From the NCBI GenBank assembly GCA_023384315.1, contig JAHDWY010000135.1, positions 1 to 9,040 on the forward strand: DNA of 9,040 nucleotides. The letters run 5' to 3'. Shown piece after piece: positions 1 through 6,255 of the stretch (position 1 is the stretch's first letter; each line of letters opens with the position of its first letter). The stretch is from Candidatus Hydrogenedentota bacterium (lineage in GTDB: Bacteria > Hydrogenedentota > Hydrogenedentia > Hydrogenedentales > SLHB01). The notes beneath the pieces are model-generated. The model was not told where the DNA came from, searched no databases, and was given only the letters and a program-made list of their open reading frames with translations. A program made the position numbers and the translations under genes.

Positions 1-972
1 AGCCCCTGCATGCCGGAGCACGGGATCGGCGACGACCTGGGCAAACACCAGAGCAAACTCGCGCTCGAGTCCAGGGCCTACCCGGTTTTCACCTACGATC
101 CGGACAAGGGGGACTTGCCGGAAGAGTGCTTCAACCTCGACGGCAACCCGGCAATGGAAGATGACTGGCCCTCGTACACGCTCACGTATGTCGACGAGAA
201 CGGCAGCGCCGGTTCCCTGGAGTTGCCGCTGACCTTCGCCGACTTCGCCGTAACGGAAGCCCGCTTCCGCAAGCACTTCAAGAAAGCCCCGCGGGACACG
301 TGGAACGACGACATGGTCCCGGTCGCGGACTTCCTGAAATTGGACGCCGACGATCGCGAGGGCAAGTACCCCTTCGTGTGGGCCGTTGACGCGAAGAACC
401 GGCTCAGCCGGGTTATCGTGTCCGAGCCGGTCATCAAAGCCTGCGAAGACCGGCGTCACTTCTGGGTCATGCTGAAAGCCTTGGCGGGTATCGGCAAGGA
501 TGTCGATATCCAGGCGATTAAGGACGAGACGCGCGTGGATGTCGTACAGAAACTGACCGCAGGTTTGTTGGAGATGGTTGGCGGCGGCGGATCCGTCCCG
601 ATGGTAATGCCGTCGATGCCGGCTCCGGCAGCAGCCGCATCGGAAGCGCCGGCAGAGGCAGCAAAGGCGACCGCCGTCGCCCCTTCGGGATCCGGCAACG
701 GCGCACCCAGCGGCAACGGCTACATGGCGCCTTACCTGAACTCAAACGAGTGCACGGGCTGCGGCGAATGCGTGCTCGTGAACCCGAAGATCTTCGGGTG
801 GAACGACAAGAAGCAGGCCGTGATTCGCGATGCGAGCGGCGGTCCCTACAAGGACATCGTGAAGGCGGCGGAGAAATGCGCGGCCCGCGCCATCGCTCCG
901 GGAATTCCGGCGGATACGTCCGGCAAAGAGATCGAGAAACTGATCAAACGGGCGGCGAAGTATAATTCGTAA
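1..972 (+). CDS. 2-oxoacid (pyruvate):ferredoxin oxidoreductase, C-terminal part with fused ferredoxin domain (5' end cut by window)
   Basis: The reading frame is open at base 1, so only the last 323 residues are present; the Met at base 10 is probably internal. The opening SPCMPEHGIGDD followed by ESRAYPVFTYDPD resembles the end of the thiamine-diphosphate domain of pyruvate:ferredoxin oxidoreductases, which decarboxylate a 2-oxoacid to acyl-CoA and reduce ferredoxin. Residues about 195-245 are a Gly/Ala/Pro/Ser-rich low-complexity tether. After it comes a single-cluster ferredoxin-like module with C251, C254 and C257 (motif CTGCGEC) and a distant C293, the ligand layout of monocluster [4Fe-4S] ferredoxins. 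It ends 98 bases before rnfC on the same strand, a position where some Rnf operons carry rnfB. The family call rests on motif recall from a C-terminal fragment, so the substrate is not certain; another 2-oxoacid oxidoreductase is possible. Confidence 0.72.
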   Translation, partial: SPCMPEHGIGDDLGKHQSKLALESRAYPVFTYDPDKGDLPEECFNLDGNPAMEDDWPSYTLTYVDENGSAGSLELPLTFADFAVTEARFRKHFKKAPRDTWNDDMVPVADFLKLDADDREGKYPFVWAVDAKNRLSRVIVSEPVIKACEDRRHFWVMLKALAGIGKDVDIQAIKDETRVDVVQKLTAGLLEMVGGGGSVPMVMPSMPAPAAAASEAPAEAAKATAVAPSGSGNGAPSGNGYMAPYLNSNECTGCGECVLVNPKIFGWNDKKQAVIRDASGGPYKDIVKAAEKCAARAIAPGIPADTSGKEIEKLIKRAAKYNS

Positions 973-978
973 AATGAC

Positions 979-1021
979 ACGGCCCGGCGCGTAGTACTCG
1001 AGATACTGGGCGCCGGGCCGT
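979..1021 (+). terminator. perfect 12-bp GC-rich inverted repeat between the oxidoreductase gene and rnfC
   Basis: ACGGCCCGGCGC at 979-990 is exactly reverse-complementary to GCGCCGGGCCGT at 1010-1021, with a 19-base loop that holds a further AGTA/TACT pairing. It starts seven bases after the TAA stop at 970-972. No T-run follows on the + strand, so it is not a textbook intrinsic terminator. It could be a partial terminator or attenuator, or a hairpin protecting the 3' end of the upstream message, lowering rnf expression relative to the oxidoreductase. The inverted repeat is directly visible; the role is inferred. Confidence 0.6.
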
Positions 1022-1070
1022 CTGACAAGAGTGTGTCCAAGTCGGGGCATAGACGAGGGGAACATCTGGG

Positions 1071-2420
1071 ATGTGGCTACCCGGGCTGAATTCGCGAAAG
1101 ACCTTTTCGCACGGCATTCATCCTCCTGAGAGCAAGGAATTGACTCAGGATAAGGCGATCCGCCGTTTGCCGTTCGCCCCGCACCTGATCATTCCGCTGT
1201 CGCAACACACCGGCGCTCCCGCCAAGCCGATCGTTCGTGAAGGCCAGGAGGTGGCCCGGGGCGAACCCATCGCCGAACCTGGCGGCTTCGTCTCGGTGCC
1301 CATGCACGCGCCGGTCACCGGACGGGTCGAGAAGATTGCTCTCGCCCGAGACGCCCGCGGCGGCATGTCCCCCGCCATCTTCATCGAGCAGTATCCCGCG
1401 GCAAACCAGGAAATCCTGTACGGCGCGGAAACGGATATCGACAGCCTCACACCGGAGGAACTGGTCAAGGCTGTCCAGGCGACTGGCGTGGTCGGCTTGG
1501 GCGGCGCGGCGTTTCCCACGCACGTAAAACTGGCCCTGCCCGAGGGCAAGTCGGTGGACACGATCATCGTGAATGGGTGCGAATGCGAACCCTTCCTCAC
1601 GACCGACCATCGCGTCATGCTGGAGCAGGTCGACAGCATCTTCAAAGGCATCCGCATCGTACTCCGCGCGTTGGGCGCGAAGCAGGCCATCGTCGGCATC
1701 GAAACGAACAAGATGGACGCCGTCGAGACGATGCGCGCCGGGATTCCAAAAGGCGTGCCCTGCACTATCGAAGCCATCGAAGCCAAGTACCCGCAGGGTG
1801 CGGAAAAGATGTTGACGAAGGCGCTCGTGAACCGCGAAGTGCCGTCAGGGGGGCTGCCGATCGATGTGGGCGTGGCGGTCTTCAACGTCGCGACCCTCGC
1901 GCAGATTGGGGAGTTGATGCCAGTCCGGCAGGGGCTCATCGAGCGCGTCGTGACCGTGTCCGGCACGGGCGTCCACAATCCCGGCAACTTCCTGATGGCG
2001 ATTGGCACGCCCCTACGGTTTATTATGGACCAGGTCGGTTTCAAGGAGCGGGAGTGCCAGATCATCCTTGGCGGGCCCATGATGGGCACGTCCGTCGGCA
2101 CCCTGGATCTCCCCGTTACCAAAGGCGTCACCGGCATCCTGGCAATCGCCAAGGATCACCCGCTGGCCATTCGCAACGGCAAAGTGTTTCCCTGCATCAA
2201 GTGCGGTTCCTGCGTGGAGGCGTGCCCCATGCACTTGAACCCTTCAGAACTCGGACTACTGGCGCGCAAACAGGAATACGAGACCATGGCGGAGCGGTAC
2301 CATCTCATGGATTGCTTCGAGTGCGGATGCTGCTCTTTCGTCTGTCCCTCGAACATCCCCTTGGTCCAGTACTTTCGCGTGTCCAAGGCAATCAATCGTG
2401 AAAGAAAGGTTCCGAAATGA
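1071..2420 (+). CDS. rnfC: RnfC, NADH-binding peripheral subunit of the Rnf complex
   Basis: The 449-residue product is RnfC, the cytoplasmic subunit that exchanges electrons with NAD(H) in the ion-pumping ferredoxin:NAD+ oxidoreductase. The N-terminus has the family signature GIHPPESK, then the LSQHTGAPAKPIV segment of the RnfC N-terminal domain. Residues 142-149 (GLGGAAFP) and 168-180 (NGCECEPFLTTDH) are the glycine-rich nucleotide/FMN-site motifs shared with the 51-kDa subunit of complex I. Two [4Fe-4S] motifs follow: C375, C378, C381, C385 and C415, C418, C421, C425, with an additional C420. The length fits the short RnfC form without the long Ala/Lys-rich C-terminal tail of gamma-proteobacteria. 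The start is supported by GAGGGG ten bases upstream (1055-1060) and by the position of the N-terminal signature. The stop overlaps the rnfD start (ATGA). Confidence 0.97.
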   Translation: MWLPGLNSRKTFSHGIHPPESKELTQDKAIRRLPFAPHLIIPLSQHTGAPAKPIVREGQEVARGEPIAEPGGFVSVPMHAPVTGRVEKIALARDARGGMSPAIFIEQYPAANQEILYGAETDIDSLTPEELVKAVQATGVVGLGGAAFPTHVKLALPEGKSVDTIIVNGCECEPFLTTDHRVMLEQVDSIFKGIRIVLRALGAKQAIVGIETNKMDAVETMRAGIPKGVPCTIEAIEAKYPQGAEKMLTKALVNREVPSGGLPIDVGVAVFNVATLAQIGELMPVRQGLIERVVTVSGTGVHNPGNFLMAIGTPLRFIMDQVGFKERECQIILGGPMMGTSVGTLDLPVTKGVTGILAIAKDHPLAIRNGKVFPCIKCGSCVEACPMHLNPSELGLLARKQEYETMAERYHLMDCFECGCCSFVCPSNIPLVQYFRVSKAINRERKVPK

Positions 2421-3493
2421 GCGTAGGAACCCACGCTATAGACATACGCACGTCGCCACACATCAAAGGCCGCGTGACCACCGACACCATCATGCTGAAC
2501 GTGGTATACGCCCTGCTTCCCGTGACGGCCTTTGCCGTGTTCGTATTTGGACTGAGCGCCTTCCTGCTCGTGATCGTGACGACCGGTACCTGCGTGCTGA
2601 CCGAACATGTGTTGTGCAAGCTCGCGCGCAAACCGAGCACGGTCTCCGACTACAGTGCGGTGATTACCGGCCTGCTGTTGGCGCTGACCTTGCCGCCCGG
2701 CTTCCCCCTGTGGATGGCCATCGTTGGCAGTGTGATTTCCATCGGATTGGGCAAAGCCTTGTTCGGCGGTCTCGGAATGAACCCCTTCAACCCGGCCTTG
2801 GTGGGGCGCGCGTTCTTACAGGCGGCGTTCCCGGTGGCAATCACCACGTGGACGCCCGCGTTCTGGCCCGAAATGCAAATCTGGTCGACGGAGCGCTTTA
2901 CCTCCATCGTGTTGCCCACCGTGTCGCTTCCATTCATGCGCCCAGAGTCTGTGGCGTCGTTCATCAACGGGATTACCATCGACGGTTTCTCGGGCGCGAC
3001 GCCCCTGTCGCGTATGAAGTTCGATCACGAAACCACGTCCATTATAGACCTCTTTGTCGGGATGACCGCGGGTTCCACGGGGGAAACGTCCTCGGCGCTC
3101 ATCATACTCGGCGGTGTCTACCTTATGGCACGCAGAATGATGAACTGGCGCATCCCGGTGGCCATTCTGGGTAGCGCAACCGTCGTAAGCGGAATCTTCT
3201 ACGCTCTAAATTCGGAAATCTACCCCACCCCGCTCTTCGTGCTCTTCTCGGGCGGACTCATGCTCGGCGCCATGTTCATGGCATCGGACATGGTCGGCTC
3301 GCCCACAACGCCTTTGGGCGTGTGGATCTACGGAATTCTCATCGGGTCGGTGACGGTAGTGATCCGGTTAAAAGGTGGACTTCCCGAAGGGACCATGTAC
3401 GCCATCCTCCTCGGCAACGCATGCACGCCGCTGATCGACAACCTCACCCAGCCCAGAATCTTCGGCGCCCGCAAGAAGGGAGAACGGAAATGA
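2417..3493 (+). CDS. rnfD: RnfD, membrane subunit with covalently bound FMN
   Basis: The 358-residue polytopic membrane protein is RnfD, homologous to NqrB. Hydrophobic segments begin at about residue 28 and run through to the C-terminus. The conserved FGGLGMNPFNPALVGR stretch ends at R131. The motif DGFSGATPLS places Thr195 as the residue that in RnfD/NqrB carries FMN through a phosphoester bond. That modification needs the flavin transferase ApbE, which is not in the window. The cytoplasmic N-terminus includes the family-typical SPHI sequence. The start ATG at 2417 overlaps the rnfC stop by four bases, and AAAGG lies upstream inside rnfC, indicating translational coupling. The C-terminus DNLTQPRIFGARK matches the conserved end of the family. 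Confidence 0.97.
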   Translation: MSVGTHAIDIRTSPHIKGRVTTDTIMLNVVYALLPVTAFAVFVFGLSAFLLVIVTTGTCVLTEHVLCKLARKPSTVSDYSAVITGLLLALTLPPGFPLWMAIVGSVISIGLGKALFGGLGMNPFNPALVGRAFLQAAFPVAITTWTPAFWPEMQIWSTERFTSIVLPTVSLPFMRPESVASFINGITIDGFSGATPLSRMKFDHETTSIIDLFVGMTAGSTGETSSALIILGGVYLMARRMMNWRIPVAILGSATVVSGIFYALNSEIYPTPLFVLFSGGLMLGAMFMASDMVGSPTTPLGVWIYGILIGSVTVVIRLKGGLPEGTMYAILLGNACTPLIDNLTQPRIFGARKKGERK

Positions 3494-4191
3494 ACGCGGC
3501 AACGGAACAGACCCTGCCGATGCCGAAGCAAACGAGCAGCGCATACATGATCCTCGTCATGACGGCCGTCGCGACGTTGTGCGGCCTGCTGATCGTCACC
3601 GTCTATCAAGCGACCGCGCCCGCCATCGCGCGTAACCAGGCCCAGATTATCGAAGAATCCGTATTCGAGGTGCTCCCGAATGCGACGCGCCAGGTTGCCT
3701 TCGCCGTCGACACGGCGGCAGGCGCCGTCACCGTAGACGCAGAAGGCCAGAGCGCCCTGCCGAAAGTCTTCGCGGGCTACGATGACTCGGGCGCCCTCGT
3801 CGGGATTGCAATCGAAGCCGGCGGACGCGGCTATCAAGACATCATCCGCATTCTGTACAGCTACTCGCCGGACTGCGGCTGCATCGACGGTTTCAAAGTG
3901 TTAGACCACAAGGAAACGCCGGGGTTGGGCGACAAGATCATCACGGACCCGGATTTCCAGGAGAACTTTGCAAAACTCGATGCAAAGCTGGACCCGGCAA
4001 CAAATCGCCCGGTGAACCAGATCGTGACGGTCAAACACGGCACCAAGACGGAGCCCTGGCAGATTGACGCCATCTCGGGCGCGACCATTTCCTCCAAGGC
4101 CATCGGCCGAATCATGCAGTCCAGTACCGACGAGATGCTGCCGGTAATCACCGCCCATCTCGATGAGATTCGAAAGGCAGGCACATCATGA
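3490..4191 (+). CDS. rnfG: RnfG, single-span subunit with covalent FMN
   Basis: The 233-residue product is RnfG, homologous to NqrC. It has one N-terminal membrane anchor at about residues 19-39, and the rest would face the outside of the membrane. The motif HKETPGLGDKI is a strong family signature, and DAISGATISSKA places Thr199 as the FMN attachment residue. A SPDCGCIDG segment just before the ETPGLG motif adds two closely spaced cysteines. I chose the ATG at 3490 rather than upstream in-frame starts because it forms the ATGA overlap with the rnfD stop, is preceded by GAAGGGAG, and puts the membrane segment near the N-terminus as in the family. Flavinylation would depend on an ApbE encoded elsewhere. 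Confidence 0.96.
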   Translation: MNAATEQTLPMPKQTSSAYMILVMTAVATLCGLLIVTVYQATAPAIARNQAQIIEESVFEVLPNATRQVAFAVDTAAGAVTVDAEGQSALPKVFAGYDDSGALVGIAIEAGGRGYQDIIRILYSYSPDCGCIDGFKVLDHKETPGLGDKIITDPDFQENFAKLDAKLDPATNRPVNQIVTVKHGTKTEPWQIDAISGATISSKAIGRIMQSSTDEMLPVITAHLDEIRKAGTS

Positions 4192-4841
4192 GCAAGGCTG
4201 GACCCTCCCAAGCCAGCATCTTCCTGAATGGTCTCTGGAAAGAGAACCCCGTATTTGTCCAGGTACTGGGGATGTGCCCGGTCCTCGCCGTGACGAACTC
4301 GGTGCGCAATGCGATCGCCATGGGTCTTTCGACGATGTTCGTCCTCGTCATGTCGAGCACGCTCGTGTCACTGGTCCGCAACATCGTGCCGAAACAAGTC
4401 CGCATCGCCACGTACATCCTCATCATCTCCACCTTCGTGACGATCGTGGACTATGTCATCAAGGCGGTAAGCATTCCGGTATACAAGGCCCTGGGCCCCT
4501 TCATCGCGCTTATCGTTGTGAACTGCATCATTCTCGGGCGGGCGGAAGCGTTCGCGTCGAAAAACTCCGTGTACCGCTCCATACTGGATGCGTTCGGAAT
4601 GGGGATCGGGTTTTCCTTCGCGCTTCTCTGCCTGGGTGCGGTGCGCGAGATCCTCGGCGCTGGGACGTTTCTGGGAGTTCCCCTGTTCGGCCCCTATTTT
4701 GAACCTTGGATCATCTTCCTGCTGCCGAGCGGCGGGTTCTTCACACTCGGAGCCTGGTTGCTCGCCTTCAGCCTCTGGAAGGAACGGAGAACGCGCAAGG
4801 CCACGCTGGCGGCCGAGCACGCGCAGGAGCTGGCATCATGA
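4188..4841 (+). CDS. rnfE: RnfE, integral membrane subunit
   Basis: The 217-residue hydrophobic protein is RnfE (NqrD/RnfE family), which pairs with RnfA in the membrane core. The N-terminus reads NGLWKENPVFVQVLGMCPVLA, matching the family pattern. C30 (in GMCPVLA) and C113 (in VNCIILGRAEAF) sit at the two half-helix positions that, together with the equivalent cysteines of RnfA, hold an iron-sulfur centre inside the membrane in the related Rnf and Na+-NQR structures. About six membrane segments are visible, followed by a short charged tail. The ATG at 4188 overlaps the rnfG stop (ATGA), with AAGGCAGG upstream as ribosome-binding site. The stop again overlaps the next start. Confidence 0.97.
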   Translation: MSKAGPSQASIFLNGLWKENPVFVQVLGMCPVLAVTNSVRNAIAMGLSTMFVLVMSSTLVSLVRNIVPKQVRIATYILIISTFVTIVDYVIKAVSIPVYKALGPFIALIVVNCIILGRAEAFASKNSVYRSILDAFGMGIGFSFALLCLGAVREILGAGTFLGVPLFGPYFEPWIIFLLPSGGFFTLGAWLLAFSLWKERRTRKATLAAEHAQELAS

Positions 4842-5422
4842 ATTCGGCATCCCTTTCGTTCATCTTTATCGACTCACTCCTGATCAACAATCTGGTCCTT
4901 GCGGTGTTCTTGGGGATTTGCCCGTTCCTCGGCGTTTCCGGGAAGCTGGAAACAGCGACGCGCATGGGCGGCGCCGTTATCTTCGTGATGCTCGTGAGTT
5001 CGACGCTGACCTTCGGGATCAACCGCCTGCTCATCGCCGTCGACGCGGAGTATCTCCGCATCATCGCGTATATCGTCGTCATCGCATCGACGGTGCAACT
5101 CGTGGAGATGTTCATCAAGAAAACCAGCCCCGCCCTGTTTCGCGCGCTCGGCATCTATCTGCCCTTGATCACGACGAACTGCGCCATCCTCGGCGTGGCC
5201 ATGTTTCAGACCTTCCGCGAGTACAGCTTCATCCAGAGCCTTGTGTTCAGCATCGGTTCGGGTCTGGGCTTCGCGCTGGCGCTCGTCATCATGTCAGGCA
5301 TTCGCGAGCAGTTGAACCTGGCGGATGTACCGAACGTCGCCAAGGGAACGGCGATTGCCCTCATGGTTGCAGGTATTCTGTCGATGGCCTTCATGGGATT
5401 CGCGGGTTTGGGAAGCAACTAG
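4838..5422 (+). CDS. rnfA: RnfA, integral membrane subunit
   Basis: The 194-residue product is RnfA, homologous to NqrE and paralogous to RnfE in inverted topology. C28 (LGICPFLGV) and C115 (TTNCAILGV) are the conserved cysteines expected to complete the intramembrane Fe-S centre with RnfE C30 and C113. The INNLVLAVFLG start and the FAGL-type end fit the family. An upstream in-frame start near 4706 would lie within rnfE. The ATG at 4838 is preferred because it gives the family N-terminus, forms an ATGA overlap with the rnfE stop, and has AGGAG eight bases upstream. This is the last recognisable classical Rnf gene; the expected rnfB does not follow. Confidence 0.97.
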   Translation: MNSASLSFIFIDSLLINNLVLAVFLGICPFLGVSGKLETATRMGGAVIFVMLVSSTLTFGINRLLIAVDAEYLRIIAYIVVIASTVQLVEMFIKKTSPALFRALGIYLPLITTNCAILGVAMFQTFREYSFIQSLVFSIGSGLGFALALVIMSGIREQLNLADVPNVAKGTAIALMVAGILSMAFMGFAGLGSN

Positions 5423-5431
5423 AGACGCGCA

Positions 5432-5626
5432 ATGGCGGACTTAATTTACACGTTCCTGACGGGTGTCGGCGGCATGATCCTTATCGCGGTCGCGTGGTTC
5501 GGCGTCCAGTTGATCGCGCGGCGCAACTCCCCCCACTTCCCCGCTGACTGCGATACTCTGGAAAGCATGTGCCATGACTGCGGAAGCTGCGCCGAAGCCG
5601 GCAACTGCGGCCTCCACCGTCACTAG
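5432..5626 (+). CDS. small single-span membrane protein with five-cysteine tail, at the end of the rnf operon
   Basis: This 64-residue protein starts nine bases after the rnfA stop, so it is very probably the last gene of the operon, although the ribosome-binding site is weak (AGAG). Residues about 7-29 form one membrane helix, followed by ARR on the probable cytoplasmic side. The tail has C40, C47, C50, C53 and C59 (C-x6-C-x2-C-x2-C-x5-C) and ends in HRH. I do not recognise a named family with certainty. One helix plus a cysteine cluster recalls NqrM (DUF539), the small iron-delivery factor needed to mature Na+-NQR, and also FeoB-associated cysteine-rich proteins; the cysteine spacing differs from the NqrM pattern I recall. 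Candidate roles are a maturation factor for the RnfA/RnfE cluster or a minimal electron-entry piece replacing part of RnfB. Both are inference. Confidence 0.75.
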   Translation: MADLIYTFLTGVGGMILIAVAWFGVQLIARRNSPHFPADCDTLESMCHDCGSCAEAGNCGLHRH

Positions 5627-5627
5627 G

Positions 5628-6074
5628 TCATACGGAAAGCGTTCCGCGCATGACTTTGATTTCTTCGCGCTGTTCCATCTCCAGCAAGTCCGTCAGTGCT
5701 TCGCGCAAAGGCGTGGAGATGGACCGCTCGATAAGCTCCCGGTAGACCGAAATCAAAAACCGGTCCAGATCAAGTCCAAGTTCAACCAACTCCTCCGGCG
5801 TAAGGTCCGCCCCAAACCGAAACTTCTCGATTCTGGGAAATGCGCGAAGGTCGGGGGATACCTTGAACCAGGCTTCAAGTACTCCCCGCGAGGCGCCGTG
5901 CTCGTACTCCTCGAGGCAATGCTGGAGGTACGCTTCGTGGCGGCTCAGGTAATCGAGCAGAACCCGAACCTGTTCGTCTTTCGTCTCGGCAATGTGGGAT
6001 TGATAGTAGTGGCTGAGGTCGCGGTGAAACGCCTCTGCCTTCTTGAGCACGTCAATCAGTCGCAGCGGAGCCAT
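5628..6074 (-). CDS. small helical protein, possibly ferritin/rubrerythrin-like
   Basis: The 148-residue product is almost entirely amphipathic helix. Likely helices lie at about 7-29, 33-58, 94-118 and 121-143, separated by a less helical stretch with Pro and Phe at 72-90. This four-helix layout with spaced Glu/His (E14, H17, H46, E47, H52, E134, E137, E138) suggests a ferritin-like fold. A clean pair of ExxH motifs as in true diiron rubrerythrins is not present, so metal binding is uncertain. There is no signal peptide or membrane span. AAGGGGG (6080-6086) five bases upstream supports the ATG at 6074. The stop lies one base from the stop of the converging small cysteine protein. It is a single-gene unit, and I cannot assign a function. 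Confidence 0.7.
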   Translation of the reverse strand: MAPLRLIDVLKKAEAFHRDLSHYYQSHIAETKDEQVRVLLDYLSRHEAYLQHCLEEYEHGASRGVLEAWFKVSPDLRAFPRIEKFRFGADLTPEELVELGLDLDRFLISVYRELIERSISTPLREALTDLLEMEQREEIKVMRGTLSV

Positions 6075-6108
6075 ACCGTCCCCCTTCGTTGATATGCCCC
6101 TATCTATG

Positions 6109-6137
6109 ATCTAACCACGTCCGTCGATTTTTGGCAA
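6109..6137 (-). promoter_or_regulatory. possible sigma-70-type promoter for the helical protein gene
   Basis: Read on the - strand, TTGCCA (6132-6137) is followed after 17 bases by TTAGAT (6109-6114), about 35 bases before the start codon at 6074. The -35 box matches the consensus at five of six positions; the -10 box is weak at three of six. Spacing and position are right, and this is the only AT-richer stretch upstream of the gene. Visual match only. Confidence 0.3.
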
Positions 6138-6255
6138 GCCTGCATGGCCTTCGCGGTTCTGGCACGAGAGAACGAAGAGCCAGTCTTGGCCCCTACTTCT
6201 GCGATAAGTGGCGGGCGATCCTAAGGCTCAACTGGGGGACGCTGCAAAATATGGG

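Noticed and set aside
1145..2152. 335-codon open frame on the - strand opposite rnfC
   Set aside because: It is antisense to a motif-complete rnfC, with Ser/Pro/Arg-rich composition and no recognisable domain.
3322..3489. Upstream start for rnfG
   Set aside because: The extension overlaps rnfD out of frame and would bury the N-terminal membrane anchor behind a basic, unrelated segment.
4588..5547. 319-codon + strand frame overlapping rnfE and rnfA
   Set aside because: It is an Arg/His-rich out-of-frame translation of two well-supported membrane protein genes.
5432..5626. The small cysteine protein as a truncated RnfB
   Set aside because: It has a membrane helix followed by cysteines like the RnfB N-terminus, but the cysteine spacing does not match the RnfB NCGACGxxGC-type motif and no ferredoxin motifs follow in any frame downstream.
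5633..5646. CGGAA/TTCCG hairpin near the converging stops as a bidirectional terminator
   Set aside because: It is only a 5-bp stem with a 4-base loop, lies inside the helical protein's coding region, and has no T-run on either side.
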